Origin: Bacteroidota bacterium | GTDB lineage: Bacteria; Bacteroidota; Bacteroidia; Bacteroidales; NBLH01 | Length of the DNA stretch: 64,000 bases | Reading direction: 5' to 3' | NCBI GenBank assembly: GCA_025361565.1 | Contig: JANYKN010000159.1 | Location: forward strand, 1-64,000 | The notes under the pieces: generated by a model | Databases searched by the model: none | Told to the model about the DNA's origin: nothing | Seen by the model: the letters and a program-made list of their open reading frames with translations, nothing else | Shown: piece by piece, positions 1 through 9,778 of the stretch | How positions within the stretch are numbered: the stretch's first letter is position 1 | Layout of the letters: each line of letters begins with the position of its first letter | Program-made: the position numbers and the translations under genes

Positions 1-70
1 AGGGGTATGCCTTTTTTGCCTTGTGTTTAATAAAAGTGTGACACAGCAAAGGTACTATTAAATTAATAGA

Positions 71-499
71 TTAGGCATATATTAAGTTATTTTTGCACAA
101 TTCATTTAGTAACTTTGCACAATTCGATTTCGTGATTATAATAGTCTTGAAATTAATTATTTCCAATGGAATTGGGTCAAATCCTTTTGCAGGAAAATTA
201 TATTGAGGAGCTTCCACATCGCTTGGTGCAACTAAAAAAGCTCCTTTTATTTGTCGTTTATACTTTGATTCCCAATGTGCAATTGTTGCACATCCCAAAC
301 TGTGTCCAATTAAAATAACCGTTGAAGGATCATAACTAGCAATCACTTTATCGATGGCTTCAATCCAGTCGTTACAAATTGGCGCATCCCAATCGGTTTG
401 TATAATGCGTTGATAATTATTTCCTGATTTTTCAAAAAAAGTCTGCCAATGTTCTGGTCCGGAATTTCCCAATCCTGGTATTATTAAATAGTTTGTCAT
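71..499 (-). pseudogene. Truncated RBBP9/YdeN-family serine hydrolase
   Basis: The 142-residue product begins like RBBP9/YdeN alpha/beta hydrolases (IIPGLGNSGPEHWQ) and has the nucleophile elbow GHSLGC with Ser67. The family is usually about 180 residues, with a catalytic Asp and His in the last third. Here similarity stops after the NFKTI strand near residue 120, and the last 20 residues (ending NNLIYA) do not look like the family, so Asp and His are missing. In the tail the 12-mer TTTGCACAATTC occurs twice (92-103 and 114-125), which may mark a small rearrangement. It lies 46 bases after tolC in the same direction. Probably an inactive remnant; a sequencing error is also possible. Confidence 0.65.
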
Positions 500-545
500 G
501 CTTTATAATTTTGATTATTTGAATTCGTTAAGATTTTAACGCAAT

Positions 546-1847
546 TTACCACCATCTTTTGCCAGCTAACCTGTTTATCTCCAATTTAGCAACCAACAAA
601 TTATACTGATATTGAAGCTTACTCAATAAAGCATCCTGATAACTGGTTTGTGCCGTTAACAATTCCAAAGTAGTAATTACCCCTTCTTTATAACGTTCAT
701 CGGCTAGCTTAAGCGCCAAGGTTGCCTGATTGATCTGCATGTCGGAACCTAAAAGCTTTTTTTCACTTTTTTCCATATCAGCAAGTGCATTTAAAATGTC
801 TTTGTTTAGCATGCTGCGCTGAGTTTCCAAAGCATTGGTTGAAGCATCCAAATTGATCAAAGCCATTTTTTTCTGATAATAAGGCCGGGAACCTGAAAAA
901 ATTGGAATGCTAATGGCAGCACCGATATAATAATTAAAACGCACAGCACTGATATCAGGTAAAAAACCATTTTTATAACCGGCTCCAGCTAGTAGGTTTA
1001 GAGTTGGTATTTGAGTCCTTTTGCTAGTTATAACGTCCCATTTTGCAGATGAAATTTTATCATTCGCAATTTTCAAATCCATGTTATTTCTGGAAGCTAC
1101 TGCAAAAATGGAATCGCTAACCAAATCGAAACCGCTGTAATCGATTGTTGTGTCTGAAATGTAGGCAGAACCCGAATTTCCTGAAAGCATTTCGAGCATA
1201 TTGTATTGCTTGGTTAGCTGATTTTGTAAATCAGTATAAAAGTTTTCTATGTTGGTGTACTTTACTTGCATTGAAACGAGATCAAAGGTAAGTGCATCAC
1301 CATTTTTAACTTTTACCTCAATCTGCTTAATGTTTGATTGAATTAAATCCAATTGTTGACTCTGAACCACTAAACTTTTATTCAAAAAAATGATTCCATA
1401 ATACAATTGTGCAATCTGATAAGCCAATTGAAATTTAAAACTTTCGAGATTATCGCTTGAAGTAGTTAATTCGCTTTTTGATTTGTTGATATTGGCAGGT
1501 GTTTTAAAATCAATTAATGGCTGAACAATTATTGCACCGGCATTGAAATTATCTGCGGGCATTATACTGATATTACCGGTTACGCCAGGTCCCATTGGTA
1601 TAGAAATGGGATCGGTTGGCGAAATATGTCTATATGAAATATCACCACTGGCAATAGGAAAAAATCCTGCTCTGCTCAAATTGACTTTTATTTCACTCAA
1701 ATGCACCAAATCTTGCATTTCAAGAATTTTGGGATATTTCTGAAACGATTGCTCTGTCAGGTTTTTTACAGTTGTTGGAATTTGAATGTCTTGAGCGTAA
1801 GCTTTATTTAATAACAAACAAATTATGATTATCAATATTTTTCTCAT
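546..1847 (-). CDS. TolC-family outer membrane efflux protein
   Basis: This 433-residue protein starts with a Sec signal peptide (hydrophobic residues 4-18, AYAQ cleavage region). It continues with two long helical halves of outer-membrane efflux type, including a KMALINLDAS-type stretch and the late helix with RYKEGVITTLELLTAQ, typical of TolC/OprM proteins. It should form the trimeric outer-membrane channel of a tripartite pump. It is the last gene of an operon read emrA-like, emrB-like, tolC-like, with 24 bases between it and the MFS gene. The substrate cannot be read from the sequence. Confidence 0.9.
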   Translation of the reverse strand: MRKILIIIICLLLNKAYAQDIQIPTTVKNLTEQSFQKYPKILEMQDLVHLSEIKVNLSRAGFFPIASGDISYRHISPTDPISIPMGPGVTGNISIMPADNFNAGAIIVQPLIDFKTPANINKSKSELTTSSDNLESFKFQLAYQIAQLYYGIIFLNKSLVVQSQQLDLIQSNIKQIEVKVKNGDALTFDLVSMQVKYTNIENFYTDLQNQLTKQYNMLEMLSGNSGSAYISDTTIDYSGFDLVSDSIFAVASRNNMDLKIANDKISSAKWDVITSKRTQIPTLNLLAGAGYKNGFLPDISAVRFNYYIGAAISIPIFSGSRPYYQKKMALINLDASTNALETQRSMLNKDILNALADMEKSEKKLLGSDMQINQATLALKLADERYKEGVITTLELLTAQTSYQDALLSKLQYQYNLLVAKLEINRLAGKRWW

Positions 1848-1871
1848 GGCTGATTTATTGTATTTAAAATT

Positions 1872-3434
1872 TTAATGGGCAGACTCGCTAGTAGCTTTTA
1901 CCATTTCCACCGACATTTTCTTTCTTCTTGTCAGCATTAGCAGCGGAAAAACAATTAAAATGCATAATGCCGAAAACAGGAAAGCGTCAAGATAGGTGAG
2001 TAAATAGGATTGTTTCATAACTGTGAGATCTAGAATTTTGGTTAGTTGTTGTTGAACATTAGCTGTAACGGGTAATTTAGCTTTCAAACCTTGCAAAATA
2101 ATGTTGCTTCTGGTGGCCAATTGTTGGCTACCGGAATAAATGTTGCTTACCAAATCAGTTCTGTGAACCACATATCGTTGCGCTACAAAATTATTAATGA
2201 TGGCAATTCCGAATGAACCCCCCAACTGACGTGTCATATTGCTTAGCGCGATGCCCTGAGCCATATCTTTGATTTTCAGACCCTGAACCGCAAGATTTAA
2301 CAAAGGAACCATAATTAAAGCCAAGCCTGCGCCACGTAAAAGCAATGGCAACAAAAAGAAACTGGATGAAACATTTACATCTGCTCTCGACATCAAGATA
2401 TTGAACAACATTAAAACAGCAAATCCCAAAAAAATAAATACCTGTGGCGAAGTTCCTGCCTGAAGCCGTTTGCCAATAATTGGCATGATTAACAATGAAA
2501 GAAAAGTACTTGGCATCAGTGTAATTCCTGTTTCAAAAGCGGTATATCCCAAAACCCTTTGCAGCAATAAAGGCAAAATGAACACTGAAGTAAATAATGC
2601 AAATCCGTTAACAAATGTGAGAATGATGGTCAATGATAAATTTCTGTCTTTGAGTATGCGCAAATTCACGATTGGATTTTTGTGCTTCAATTCCCACCAT
2701 ATAAAACCTAGAACACCAGTTATAGCAGTTAAAGTCACCCATCGAATATTTACAGAAGCATACCAGTCTTCTATTTCTCCGCGCTCAAGAACGTATTGTA
2801 AGGAACCAATTCCTATTGTTAATAAAAGAATACCATTCCAGTCGATGGCGGGTTTTACAGCCATTTTATTTTCGTTATGAACAAATTTGTATGAAAGGAT
2901 ACTTGCAACTATCCCAAAAGGAACGTTGATGTTAAAAATCAACGGCCATGAGTAGTTGTCGATAATGTAACCGCCAACAATTGGACCAAGCGAAGGGCCT
3001 AAAACAATGCCCATTCCAAACAATGCGCTAGCCAGCCCTCTTTGTTTTGGAGGAAAAGCATCAAATAATATACTTTGTGAAGTTGACAACAATGCACCAC
3101 CACCTAATCCTTGCACAAATCGCCAAAATACAAGTTCCCATATAGAAGTTGACATTCCGCAGAGTACCGAGGCTACAGTAAAAATGGCAATAGAAGCCAT
3201 ATAATAATTCTTGCGGCCAAAGTATTGCGATAAAAAACTGGTCATCGGAATAATAATAACATTTGCAATGGCATACGATGTGATTACCCATGACACATCT
3301 TCTATTGATGCACCAAGGTTTCCGGCCATTTGATTCAACGCCACATTCACGATTGACGTGTCGATCAATTCCATTATAGCGGCAGAAATTGTGGTGACCG
3401 CAATTATGATTTTTGCTATTCGATTTGTTTCCAT
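1872..3434 (-). CDS. emrB: DHA2-family (EmrB/QacA) MFS drug:proton antiporter
   Basis: A 520-residue, very hydrophobic inner-membrane protein of the 14-helix DHA2 family. Early in the protein is the MELIDTSIVNVAL motif of helix 1 (motif D), and the antiporter motif C appears as GIVLGPSLGPIVGG. Known family members export lipophilic drugs, dyes or bile acids in exchange for protons. It starts 4 bases after the EmrA-like gene, so the two are almost certainly co-transcribed and work together with the TolC-like channel. The symbol is by family resemblance only. Confidence 0.9.
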   Translation of the reverse strand: METNRIAKIIIAVTTISAAIMELIDTSIVNVALNQMAGNLGASIEDVSWVITSYAIANVIIIPMTSFLSQYFGRKNYYMASIAIFTVASVLCGMSTSIWELVFWRFVQGLGGGALLSTSQSILFDAFPPKQRGLASALFGMGIVLGPSLGPIVGGYIIDNYSWPLIFNINVPFGIVASILSYKFVHNENKMAVKPAIDWNGILLLTIGIGSLQYVLERGEIEDWYASVNIRWVTLTAITGVLGFIWWELKHKNPIVNLRILKDRNLSLTIILTFVNGFALFTSVFILPLLLQRVLGYTAFETGITLMPSTFLSLLIMPIIGKRLQAGTSPQVFIFLGFAVLMLFNILMSRADVNVSSSFFLLPLLLRGAGLALIMVPLLNLAVQGLKIKDMAQGIALSNMTRQLGGSFGIAIINNFVAQRYVVHRTDLVSNIYSGSQQLATRSNIILQGLKAKLPVTANVQQQLTKILDLTVMKQSYLLTYLDAFLFSALCILIVFPLLMLTRRKKMSVEMVKATSESAH

Positions 3435-3438
3435 TTAA

Positions 3439-4491
3439 TTAATCAATTGGAACGGAAACTTCAACGCTCATGCCTGCCCTAAGGATATCTTTGAATTTAT
3501 CAAGATTCATAATCTCTATGCGAACCGGAATTCTTTGGGTAACTTTTACAAAATTGCCGGTTGCATTATCGGGTGGCAATAACGAAAAAACAGCACCAGT
3601 AGCGTCAGAGAATGCAATTACCTTTCCAGTTATTAAAATATTAGGGAAGCCGTCCAATTTAACATTTACTAATTTCCCAATCTTAATATTTTTGATTTGA
3701 TTTTCTTTGTAATTGGCCACCACCCATATGTTTTGGTTATTCACAATAGTAAACAAAGGTGCACCTGTTTGAACAAACTGACCCAAATCAACATTGCGCT
3801 TACCAATATTACCATCGGAAGTTGCATAAACACGACAGTATGAAATTTTCAACAATTGCTGATTAATTCTGGCTTTTTTAAGTTCTGCCTGAGCCTGCGC
3901 TTTCGCAACAAGCGAGTGAAGCATATTCAAACGAGTTTCGGAAACTTGTACTTCCAATCCTCCAGTTTCGAATTGTTTAGAATTAATTTCTTCGTTTGAA
4001 CGGCTATCGTCAAATTGTTTTTTTGTAATGGCATTGGCATCAAAAAGAATTTTATCGCGATTAAAATCGTTTGTAGCCTTTTCTTTGCGCAATGCAATAA
4101 CATCGGCATTTCCTTTTGAATACGAAAGGGCAGCCTGTGCATTTTTTAATGAAGCTTCTGCATTTTCAATATCTGCTAAAGATTGGTTGTAATCAGCTTT
4201 TAACTCATCGAGTTGCATAAGCAATTCTGTAGAATCGATCTCAAGCATCAATTGCCCTTTTTTAACTGAAGCAAAATCTTCGAGATATATTTTATCAACA
4301 TAACCCGAAACACGAGATAAGATTGGAACAAGGCGCATTTCAACTTGCGCATTATCTGTTTCTTCGTGCCCAAATGCATAGATTACTTTGCGGCCAATTA
4401 CAAACAAGGCTATCAATACTACCAGCAAAATTATTATACGTGTTGCTATCTTTTTATTTGATGTGGTATTATTATTTGAATTATTTTCCAT
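3439..4491 (-). CDS. emrA: HlyD/EmrA-family periplasmic adaptor
   Basis: A 350-residue membrane fusion protein with a short polar cytoplasmic N-terminus, one transmembrane helix at about residues 17-38, a split biotinyl-lipoyl-like domain (RVSGYVDKIYLEDFASVKKGQ, then the partner half after the hairpin), a long alpha-helical hairpin and a C-terminal beta-barrel region. It links the DHA2 pump to the outer-membrane channel. It is the first gene of the efflux operon. The 339 bases upstream separate it from a Crp-like gene in the same orientation, a plausible regulator. Confidence 0.9.
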   Translation of the reverse strand: MENNSNNNTTSNKKIATRIIILLVVLIALFVIGRKVIYAFGHEETDNAQVEMRLVPILSRVSGYVDKIYLEDFASVKKGQLMLEIDSTELLMQLDELKADYNQSLADIENAEASLKNAQAALSYSKGNADVIALRKEKATNDFNRDKILFDANAITKKQFDDSRSNEEINSKQFETGGLEVQVSETRLNMLHSLVAKAQAQAELKKARINQQLLKISYCRVYATSDGNIGKRNVDLGQFVQTGAPLFTIVNNQNIWVVANYKENQIKNIKIGKLVNVKLDGFPNILITGKVIAFSDATGAVFSLLPPDNATGNFVKVTQRIPVRIEIMNLDKFKDILRAGMSVEVSVPID

Positions 4492-4830
4492 TTTTAATTT
4501 TTAATTTAGAAACTTATAAATTTGATTTTAAGTGCATTGTAGATATGATAATTCTATATAAATTGTTTTGCTGCAAAATATTAAAATATATCAAAAAAAT
4601 TTAGGCGTTATTTTTATTGGAATTCAATTTGTTTCAATTTTTAGGGCTATTTGTTAATAGAATTCCTTTAGAGAAATTAGGAAAGAATCAATTGAAATTG
4701 TTCTTGTTTTGCAGCTTAGCCAATAATTGGATCTTCATAAAATTGTATTTTGCTATTTTCCACTTCTTAATTTTTAAGGATGCAAAATTACATACTTTAC
4801 AAAAGCCAATTTTTTACATAGGTTAAAAAA
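4492..4830. other. Intergenic region upstream of the efflux operon
   Basis: 339 AT-rich bases between the Crp-like gene and the EmrA-like gene. It should hold the efflux operon promoter, but no clear TTTG / TAnnTTTG pair was found on the minus strand and no obvious operator palindrome. An open frame at 4617-4826 on the plus strand has no recognisable features and is not called. Confidence 0.4.
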
Positions 4831-5394
4831 TCACTTCTTTGCCCTAATCCTGCTTAGGGTAACTTGCGAAATACCAAGATAACCAGCTATATCGCCTAAG
4901 CTTATCCGCTGTAAAAGTTGCTTATTCTCAATCTCAAAAGCTTGGTAGAGTTCTGTTGCGTCCACTTCATTGCTATCTTTAAATCGTTTAAATAAATTGA
5001 CAGCTGCAACTGAAATATATTTTCTGATAAAGGTTTCAAAGGAATGATGTTTTATACATAATTTCTCAATATCTTGATAATCAAGGTAAGTAACGGCAGT
5101 ACTTTCCATGGCAATAGTCATAAATTCTGCGGGTGTTTGGTTTAAAAAACTATCAAGTATGGTAAAAATATTATTTTCAGAAAAGAAACGTAAAATGAAT
5201 AGTCTGTTTTTGTGGTGATAGTAATGTTTTATCAAACCTTTTTCAATGAAAAATAAATGACCACAAATCTGACCTTTTTTATTTATTAGTTCTCCTTTTT
5301 TATAGGTTTTTGATTTGAGTTTACTTAACAAATCATCTGCTGCATCTTTGGAGAGCGGTGAAATATTGTTGCAGTAGCTAATAAAATCTGACAT
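4831..5394 (-). CDS. Crp/Fnr-family transcriptional regulator
   Basis: A 187-residue protein with an N-terminal cyclic-nucleotide-binding beta-roll fold (KGELINKKGQICGHLFFIEKGLIKHYY at about residues 32-60) and a C-terminal winged helix reduced to the core recognition element (ISLGDIAGYLGISQVTLSRIRAKK at the very end). The second half of the HTH domain is short, as is common in Bacteroidota Crp-like proteins. The arginine-bearing phosphate-binding cassette of true cAMP receptors is not evident, so the ligand is unknown. Its position just upstream of the efflux operon, same strand, suggests it controls that pump; this is inference. Confidence 0.85.
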   Translation of the reverse strand: MSDFISYCNNISPLSKDAADDLLSKLKSKTYKKGELINKKGQICGHLFFIEKGLIKHYYHHKNRLFILRFFSENNIFTILDSFLNQTPAEFMTIAMESTAVTYLDYQDIEKLCIKHHSFETFIRKYISVAAVNLFKRFKDSNEVDATELYQAFEIENKQLLQRISLGDIAGYLGISQVTLSRIRAKK

Positions 5395-5485
5395 TATCTT
5401 TCATTTTCGGTAATTTATTGCACAATAGAAATTTTATGAATATTTTAATGATGAATTATTACTTCAATTAATGAACTATACTCTA

Positions 5486-6556
5486 CTAATTTTCTATATA
5501 AAAAAGGATGTACCATTTTTCGCGTTTAGCAGTCTGGTGAAGGGTTAACCATAAATTATCGGGTAAGTATTCAGTTGAATGACAATATTCGCATTCTACC
5601 ATTCTTTTGGAACCATCGACAGGTAAAGCTCCTCCGCAGGCAGCACATTTGATAATAATAGGTTTGGTATTTTCAATCTTTACAAAATTACTTCTAATTT
5701 CTTGTGGAATATGATCAATAACATAGGATGCAAATGGAAAATTTTGCTTAAAGAATTCAGGTACGGCCTTAAGTTGCATTATGTTTGAACATTTTTTGCA
5801 AGTCAACGTTTTATCTTCGGCAATAGCTTTTTCAACTTGCTCCTTTTCAAACTTATTATTGCATTTAAAACATTGTGGCCAAATACGTTGGGTGTTCAGA
5901 TTCGCTTTAATCCAAGCGCCATTTTCACCAACACCATACTTGTGGCTTTTTGTTATTTCAAATATATCTTTTGATGGATTGTGATAATTTAATATGCTTG
6001 TCCATTTGTATTTGCCTGATAATCCGATAATTTCCTGACAACCATGACATTTAACCTTTGTAGTAATTCCATTTATGGGAACTGCTGCGTTGCACGATTC
6101 ACAAATCACCGCTAAATTGACTGAAACCCCGCAAATTTCCATATTTTTCGAAGTTTCTTTAATCCAGTCGAACTGATTGGTGCGTGTTAATCCACATTTC
6201 AAACATTCTTCATTTCCATTAGACCAATTGTGCTCTACATGGCGTATTTTTCCACATTTTGAACATTTGTTGCAATTCTTTGTCCAGTCATGTTGATCAG
6301 GTTGTAAAATTTTTCCACATTTACTACATTTATTACAATCCTTTGTCCAGTCGTGCTTGTTTTCGCGCCTTGTGCCACATTTTTCACATTTTTCGCAATC
6401 TTTTGTCCAGTTATGTTCAACGTTTTGTGTCTTACCACATTTTGAACATGTTGTACAATTATTCTTCCAATTATGATCCTTATCACGTATTTTCGCACAT
6501 TTGGAACATTTGCAACCTTTCCAGTTGTGAAATCCTAACATGCAGTTTATACCCAT
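5486..6556 (-). CDS. Multi-zinc-ribbon protein with HxW/CxxCxxC repeats
   Basis: A 356-residue protein whose first 130 residues are seven repeats with a period of about 20: a H-[N/D]-W triplet (residues 10-12, 28-30, 48-50, 68-70, 89-91, 109-111 and a degenerate FDW at 129-131), each of the first six followed by a cluster such as CEKCEKCG or CNKCSKCG. Next come further zinc-ribbon pairs (CESC...CHGC, CFKC...CKKC) and a C-terminal ribbon (CAACGGALPVDG...CEYCHS). There is no signal peptide, membrane segment or enzyme motif. The cysteines strongly suggest a chain of structural zinc sites for protein or nucleic-acid binding. Function unknown; no operon partner is obvious. Confidence 0.75.
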   Translation of the reverse strand: MGINCMLGFHNWKGCKCSKCAKIRDKDHNWKNNCTTCSKCGKTQNVEHNWTKDCEKCEKCGTRRENKHDWTKDCNKCSKCGKILQPDQHDWTKNCNKCSKCGKIRHVEHNWSNGNEECLKCGLTRTNQFDWIKETSKNMEICGVSVNLAVICESCNAAVPINGITTKVKCHGCQEIIGLSGKYKWTSILNYHNPSKDIFEITKSHKYGVGENGAWIKANLNTQRIWPQCFKCNNKFEKEQVEKAIAEDKTLTCKKCSNIMQLKAVPEFFKQNFPFASYVIDHIPQEIRSNFVKIENTKPIIIKCAACGGALPVDGSKRMVECEYCHSTEYLPDNLWLTLHQTAKREKWYILFYIEN

Positions 6557-6604
6557 ATCCGAAGATTTAATTTATGGTTGTCAATTTTTTTATTAGATTG
6601 TGAT

Positions 6605-7624
6605 TTACCTTTTTTCAATTTTACCATCTGCATATCGAGCAAATCTGCCTGAATTGCGATCATGTACTGGATCTGTTCTATCCCAAGGCCAACCGCCAAA
6701 CTGTGTTTTTCTATAATCGGTAAATGCATCACGGACTTCCATTTCGGTATTCATCACAAATGGGCCATATTGAAATACTGTTTCCATAATAGGTTCTCCT
6801 TCCAAAAGTAGCAAGTAACTATCATATTTTCCGTTAGTTACCAAAATATCATCTGATCCTGATAATTTAATACGATTTGAAGATTGGATTGTTTCACCGT
6901 CTATGTCAATGATATCGCTACCTCTATAGAAATATAAATTTCTGGACAATGTTTTGGAAACTGACGGTAATGTTATGGATGCCAATGATTCCATGTGAAT
7001 GAGAAAGATTCCAACATGATTCTTTTTATTATTCGCCCAAGAATCAGGGCATGGAGTTAAACTGTCTTTTCCTTGCATATTGCCAGAAATAAGCCTCACA
7101 GTTACTTTCTTTCCATCAGGATTTAAAATATGCAAAACCGGGATATCTTCGGACCAAAGCATTTTAAAAGCAGGCTCCTTAAATTTATCTTTGGCAGGAA
7201 GGTTTAACCAGATCTGAAACAGTTCAGCCGGATTATTTTTCTCCATATGAATCAACGGAAACATTTCGGAATGCTGGCATCCGCCCGCCGTTGTAAGCCA
7301 TTGTACATCGCCATTTCCATATCGGCCTTCAGAACCTTTGGAATCAAAATGATCCACTAAACCTTCAAGAACAATTGTTACGGTCTCAAAACCGCGGTGA
7401 GGATGTGCTGGAAATCCAGGTACTGTTTCGCCATGATACATGCTAAATCCATCCAAGCCGGAGAAATCACTTCCAACATTCCTTCCAGCCATGGATGTAG
7501 TAACCTCTTGTTTTTCATTTCCTGCTGGATAAGCATCTTTATGATGTGCACAGAAAAGGAAGGGGTTTTCAGTTTCCCACTGAAAATTTATTTTCTGAAT
7601 TTTTATTACTTTTTGTCCAGACAT
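6605..7624 (-). CDS. Pirin-family cupin protein
   Basis: A 339-residue bicupin. The N-terminal cupin has the pirin motif HPHRGFETVTIVLEG with metal-ligand candidates His74 and His76, and GGCQHSEMF with His118 and Glu120. The C-terminal half contains the second cupin and a GGWPWDRTDPVHDRNSGRFARYADG-type tail seen in longer bacterial pirins. Known homologues are iron-binding proteins, some with quercetin dioxygenase activity and others redox-responsive regulators. The gene stands alone between the zinc-ribbon gene and a small membrane protein, so the substrate cannot be inferred. Confidence 0.9.
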   Translation of the reverse strand: MSGQKVIKIQKINFQWETENPFLFCAHHKDAYPAGNEKQEVTTSMAGRNVGSDFSGLDGFSMYHGETVPGFPAHPHRGFETVTIVLEGLVDHFDSKGSEGRYGNGDVQWLTTAGGCQHSEMFPLIHMEKNNPAELFQIWLNLPAKDKFKEPAFKMLWSEDIPVLHILNPDGKKVTVRLISGNMQGKDSLTPCPDSWANNKKNHVGIFLIHMESLASITLPSVSKTLSRNLYFYRGSDIIDIDGETIQSSNRIKLSGSDDILVTNGKYDSYLLLLEGEPIMETVFQYGPFVMNTEMEVRDAFTDYRKTQFGGWPWDRTDPVHDRNSGRFARYADGKIEKR

Positions 7625-7780
7625 ATCATTTTTCCTTTTTATGTTAGAATCTTCGAATTTAGAAATGCGATTAAACAGTAATCATTTTTCAATTACTGCC
7701 TTCAGTTTCATCCGCAAAGTCAGATAATAACTGGTGAATAAATATTGATAATTTACATATTCACTGGAAATTCCATTCTG

Positions 7781-8185
7781 CTAAAAAATAATAAGTGCCA
7801 ATAACAAAATAGCGGCCCTAATAACCACCATTTTAGGAACCGGGTTTTCTTTATTTTGTGACATTTGATAAATATTGATTATCAAAATGATAGGTAACGA
7901 AATAAAAGAAACAACAGCAAGTAACGTTCTGAAATCCCAGTGCATATGGCTAAACAATAATGATAAAGCGCCAACAGCCAGTGTAATGCTCGAAATTACC
8001 ACAAATGGGATACTGCTTCCTCTTTTTTCCTGAATTTTAAAAAAAATACTGCCAGCCAAGCCATATAAAAATGCAAATGCACAAAGCCCAACAATGAGAA
8101 GGATATCTCCTCCAGGCAAATTCCATTTGTTAAAAAGGCCACCGGCTATAACTATCAGAGCGGCAACATATTCTATGCTTTTCAT
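7781..8185 (-). CDS. Small four-helix membrane protein, GldL-like N-terminus
   Basis: A 134-residue protein with four hydrophobic segments (about residues 5-20, 27-50, 62-80, 88-106) and a hydrophobic C-terminus. The segment GLFNKWNLPGGDILLIVGL resembles the start of gliding-motility protein GldL and of related small Bacteroidota membrane proteins. It lacks the long GldL cytoplasmic part, so it should not be called a motility protein. It lies 39 bases after the YwqK-repeat gene on the same strand and may be co-transcribed with it. Function unknown. Confidence 0.65.
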   Translation of the reverse strand: MKSIEYVAALIVIAGGLFNKWNLPGGDILLIVGLCAFAFLYGLAGSIFFKIQEKRGSSIPFVVISSITLAVGALSLLFSHMHWDFRTLLAVVSFISLPIILIINIYQMSQNKENPVPKMVVIRAAILLLALIIF

Positions 8186-8224
8186 ATTTTTTTATTGAAT
8201 AGTGTTTATTAATCTAATAAGTTT

Positions 8225-9778
8225 CTAATTTTTAATATCTCCAATTTTTTTTCCGTCAATTTTCACTTCTTCGTCAAGTTCATAAGTTATTGATGTATAC
8301 ATAATTCCATCTTCGGAATAGAATTTCCAGTCGTTGTGGCGTTTTCCCATCACAAATTCGCCTTCAATCTTTATTTTACCGCTAGGATAATAGTATTTGA
8401 ACTTTCCATTTTCCTCGCCATCTACATATCTACCTTCAGCCATTAGGGTTTTATCCGGATAATAGCTTTTCCAAACACCATCTTTAAGTCCAGCCTTGAA
8501 ATCTCCTTCCTGAATTTCGTCGCCAACCGAAAAGTACCATGGTCCTTCGCGCACTCCTTCAATATAATTGCCTTTGCTTACAATATCTCCACTTCGTGAA
8601 TACTCTACCATTTTACCATTCTCAACCCCATTCGCAAATTCTTCTTCGCGTAAAACGTTTCCATTATCATGATACCAGGTCCATAAGCCCGTTTCCAATC
8701 CACGCTTATCATAAGTTCCGGTTTGCTCATTTGTTCCGTCTTCGAAATAAAAATTCCAAGCGTCCTGTCTACGATCGTTTTTATAAACTCCTTCTGACTT
8801 TATTTTACCACTTTGATAAAAATATTTCCAATCACCTTGCTTAATGCCTTTTTTATCAGTAATACCGGTTGATCGTATCCAACCAGTTGGACTATAGTTT
8901 TTTGAATCAATAATTTCGCCATCTTCAGAATAAGTTGTATGCTGGCCAACTGGAATATCTTTTTTAAAGCTTCCAGTAGTTTTCAATTTTCCACTCACAT
9001 AAAATTCCTTTTTAACAACTGCTTTTTCGTCAATATCTTCTTTTTCAACATATAACTCGTCATCAACATATCTTTTCGAAGAAAGTAATTTTCCTTTTTC
9101 GTCATATTCTTTTACATAACCATTTAATTTTCCATTTTTGTAGTACGCTTCTGTTTTTAGTTTACCATTTTCATGATAATATTTCCAGGTACCTGATTTT
9201 TCATTGTTTCTACCGTAGCGGTTTATGCGGTTTTTGGTTATTGTAATATCATTTCTATACACCAATTCGCTTATAATCACCCCTTTTTCATCAAATTCCA
9301 AACCTTCGCCATGTTTTAGGTTATTTTGGTAATTAATTTGATACTGCAGCGCGCCACTGTCGTAATAATAATAGGATATTCCTTGTTTTAAGTCATCAAT
9401 ATATAATTCTTTGGAGATAAGAACATTTTTTTGGATCGAATCGTTTACCAGTTTAAAAACTTGGTAATATCCATTTTTTTTATCATTCTGATAATAAATG
9501 TTTTTGGTAATATTTCCATTTTCATCATAAAAAAGCCAGGTACTATCCAGTTGAAAATTCCTACGGTTACCCTCCGATTTTATTTTCCCATTTACATAAT
9601 AGGTTTTCCAATAACCATCTGGTTTTCCATCGACCATCGGGCCTTCGCTCGAAATTTTTCCATCTCCATAAAAAAACTTATTATAACCATTTGGAACAAT
9701 ATTGTTGGCCTGCGAAAATGATATTCCGCTAATTAAGAACAGCCCGCATAAGAAAAATATAATTCTGAATGTCCTCAT
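8225..9778 (-). CDS. Secreted YwqK/MORN-type repeat protein
   Basis: A 517-residue protein with a signal peptide (hydrophobic residues 5-19, SQA cleavage region). The rest is about twenty repeats of roughly 22-24 residues with a core like YYxNGKIKSEGxYKNGKxxGxW, the MORN-like repeat of the YwqK family. These repeats form a beta-sheet ribbon that usually serves in binding or surface presentation. YwqK is labelled an antitoxin in some databases, but nothing toxin-like is next to it here, and long exported versions are common in Bacteroidota. Its partner is unknown. Confidence 0.85.
   Translation of the reverse strand: MRTFRIIFFLCGLFLISGISFSQANNIVPNGYNKFFYGDGKISSEGPMVDGKPDGYWKTYYVNGKIKSEGNRRNFQLDSTWLFYDENGNITKNIYYQNDKKNGYYQVFKLVNDSIQKNVLISKELYIDDLKQGISYYYYDSGALQYQINYQNNLKHGEGLEFDEKGVIISELVYRNDITITKNRINRYGRNNEKSGTWKYYHENGKLKTEAYYKNGKLNGYVKEYDEKGKLLSSKRYVDDELYVEKEDIDEKAVVKKEFYVSGKLKTTGSFKKDIPVGQHTTYSEDGEIIDSKNYSPTGWIRSTGITDKKGIKQGDWKYFYQSGKIKSEGVYKNDRRQDAWNFYFEDGTNEQTGTYDKRGLETGLWTWYHDNGNVLREEEFANGVENGKMVEYSRSGDIVSKGNYIEGVREGPWYFSVGDEIQEGDFKAGLKDGVWKSYYPDKTLMAEGRYVDGEENGKFKYYYPSGKIKIEGEFVMGKRHNDWKFYSEDGIMYTSITYELDEEVKIDGKKIGDIKN

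Noticed and set aside
526-541. Hairpin CGTTAAGATTTTAACG after tolC as terminator
   Set aside because: Only a 6-bp AT-rich stem without a T tract on the relevant strand.
4617-4826. 69-residue hydrophobic plus-strand frame
   Set aside because: AT-rich intergenic sequence, no start context and no conserved pattern.
6235-6550. Periodic DNA of about 60 bp resembling a CRISPR or tandem repeat array
   Set aside because: The period equals 20 codons and is explained by the HxW/CxxCxxC protein repeats; there are no identical repeats with variable spacers.
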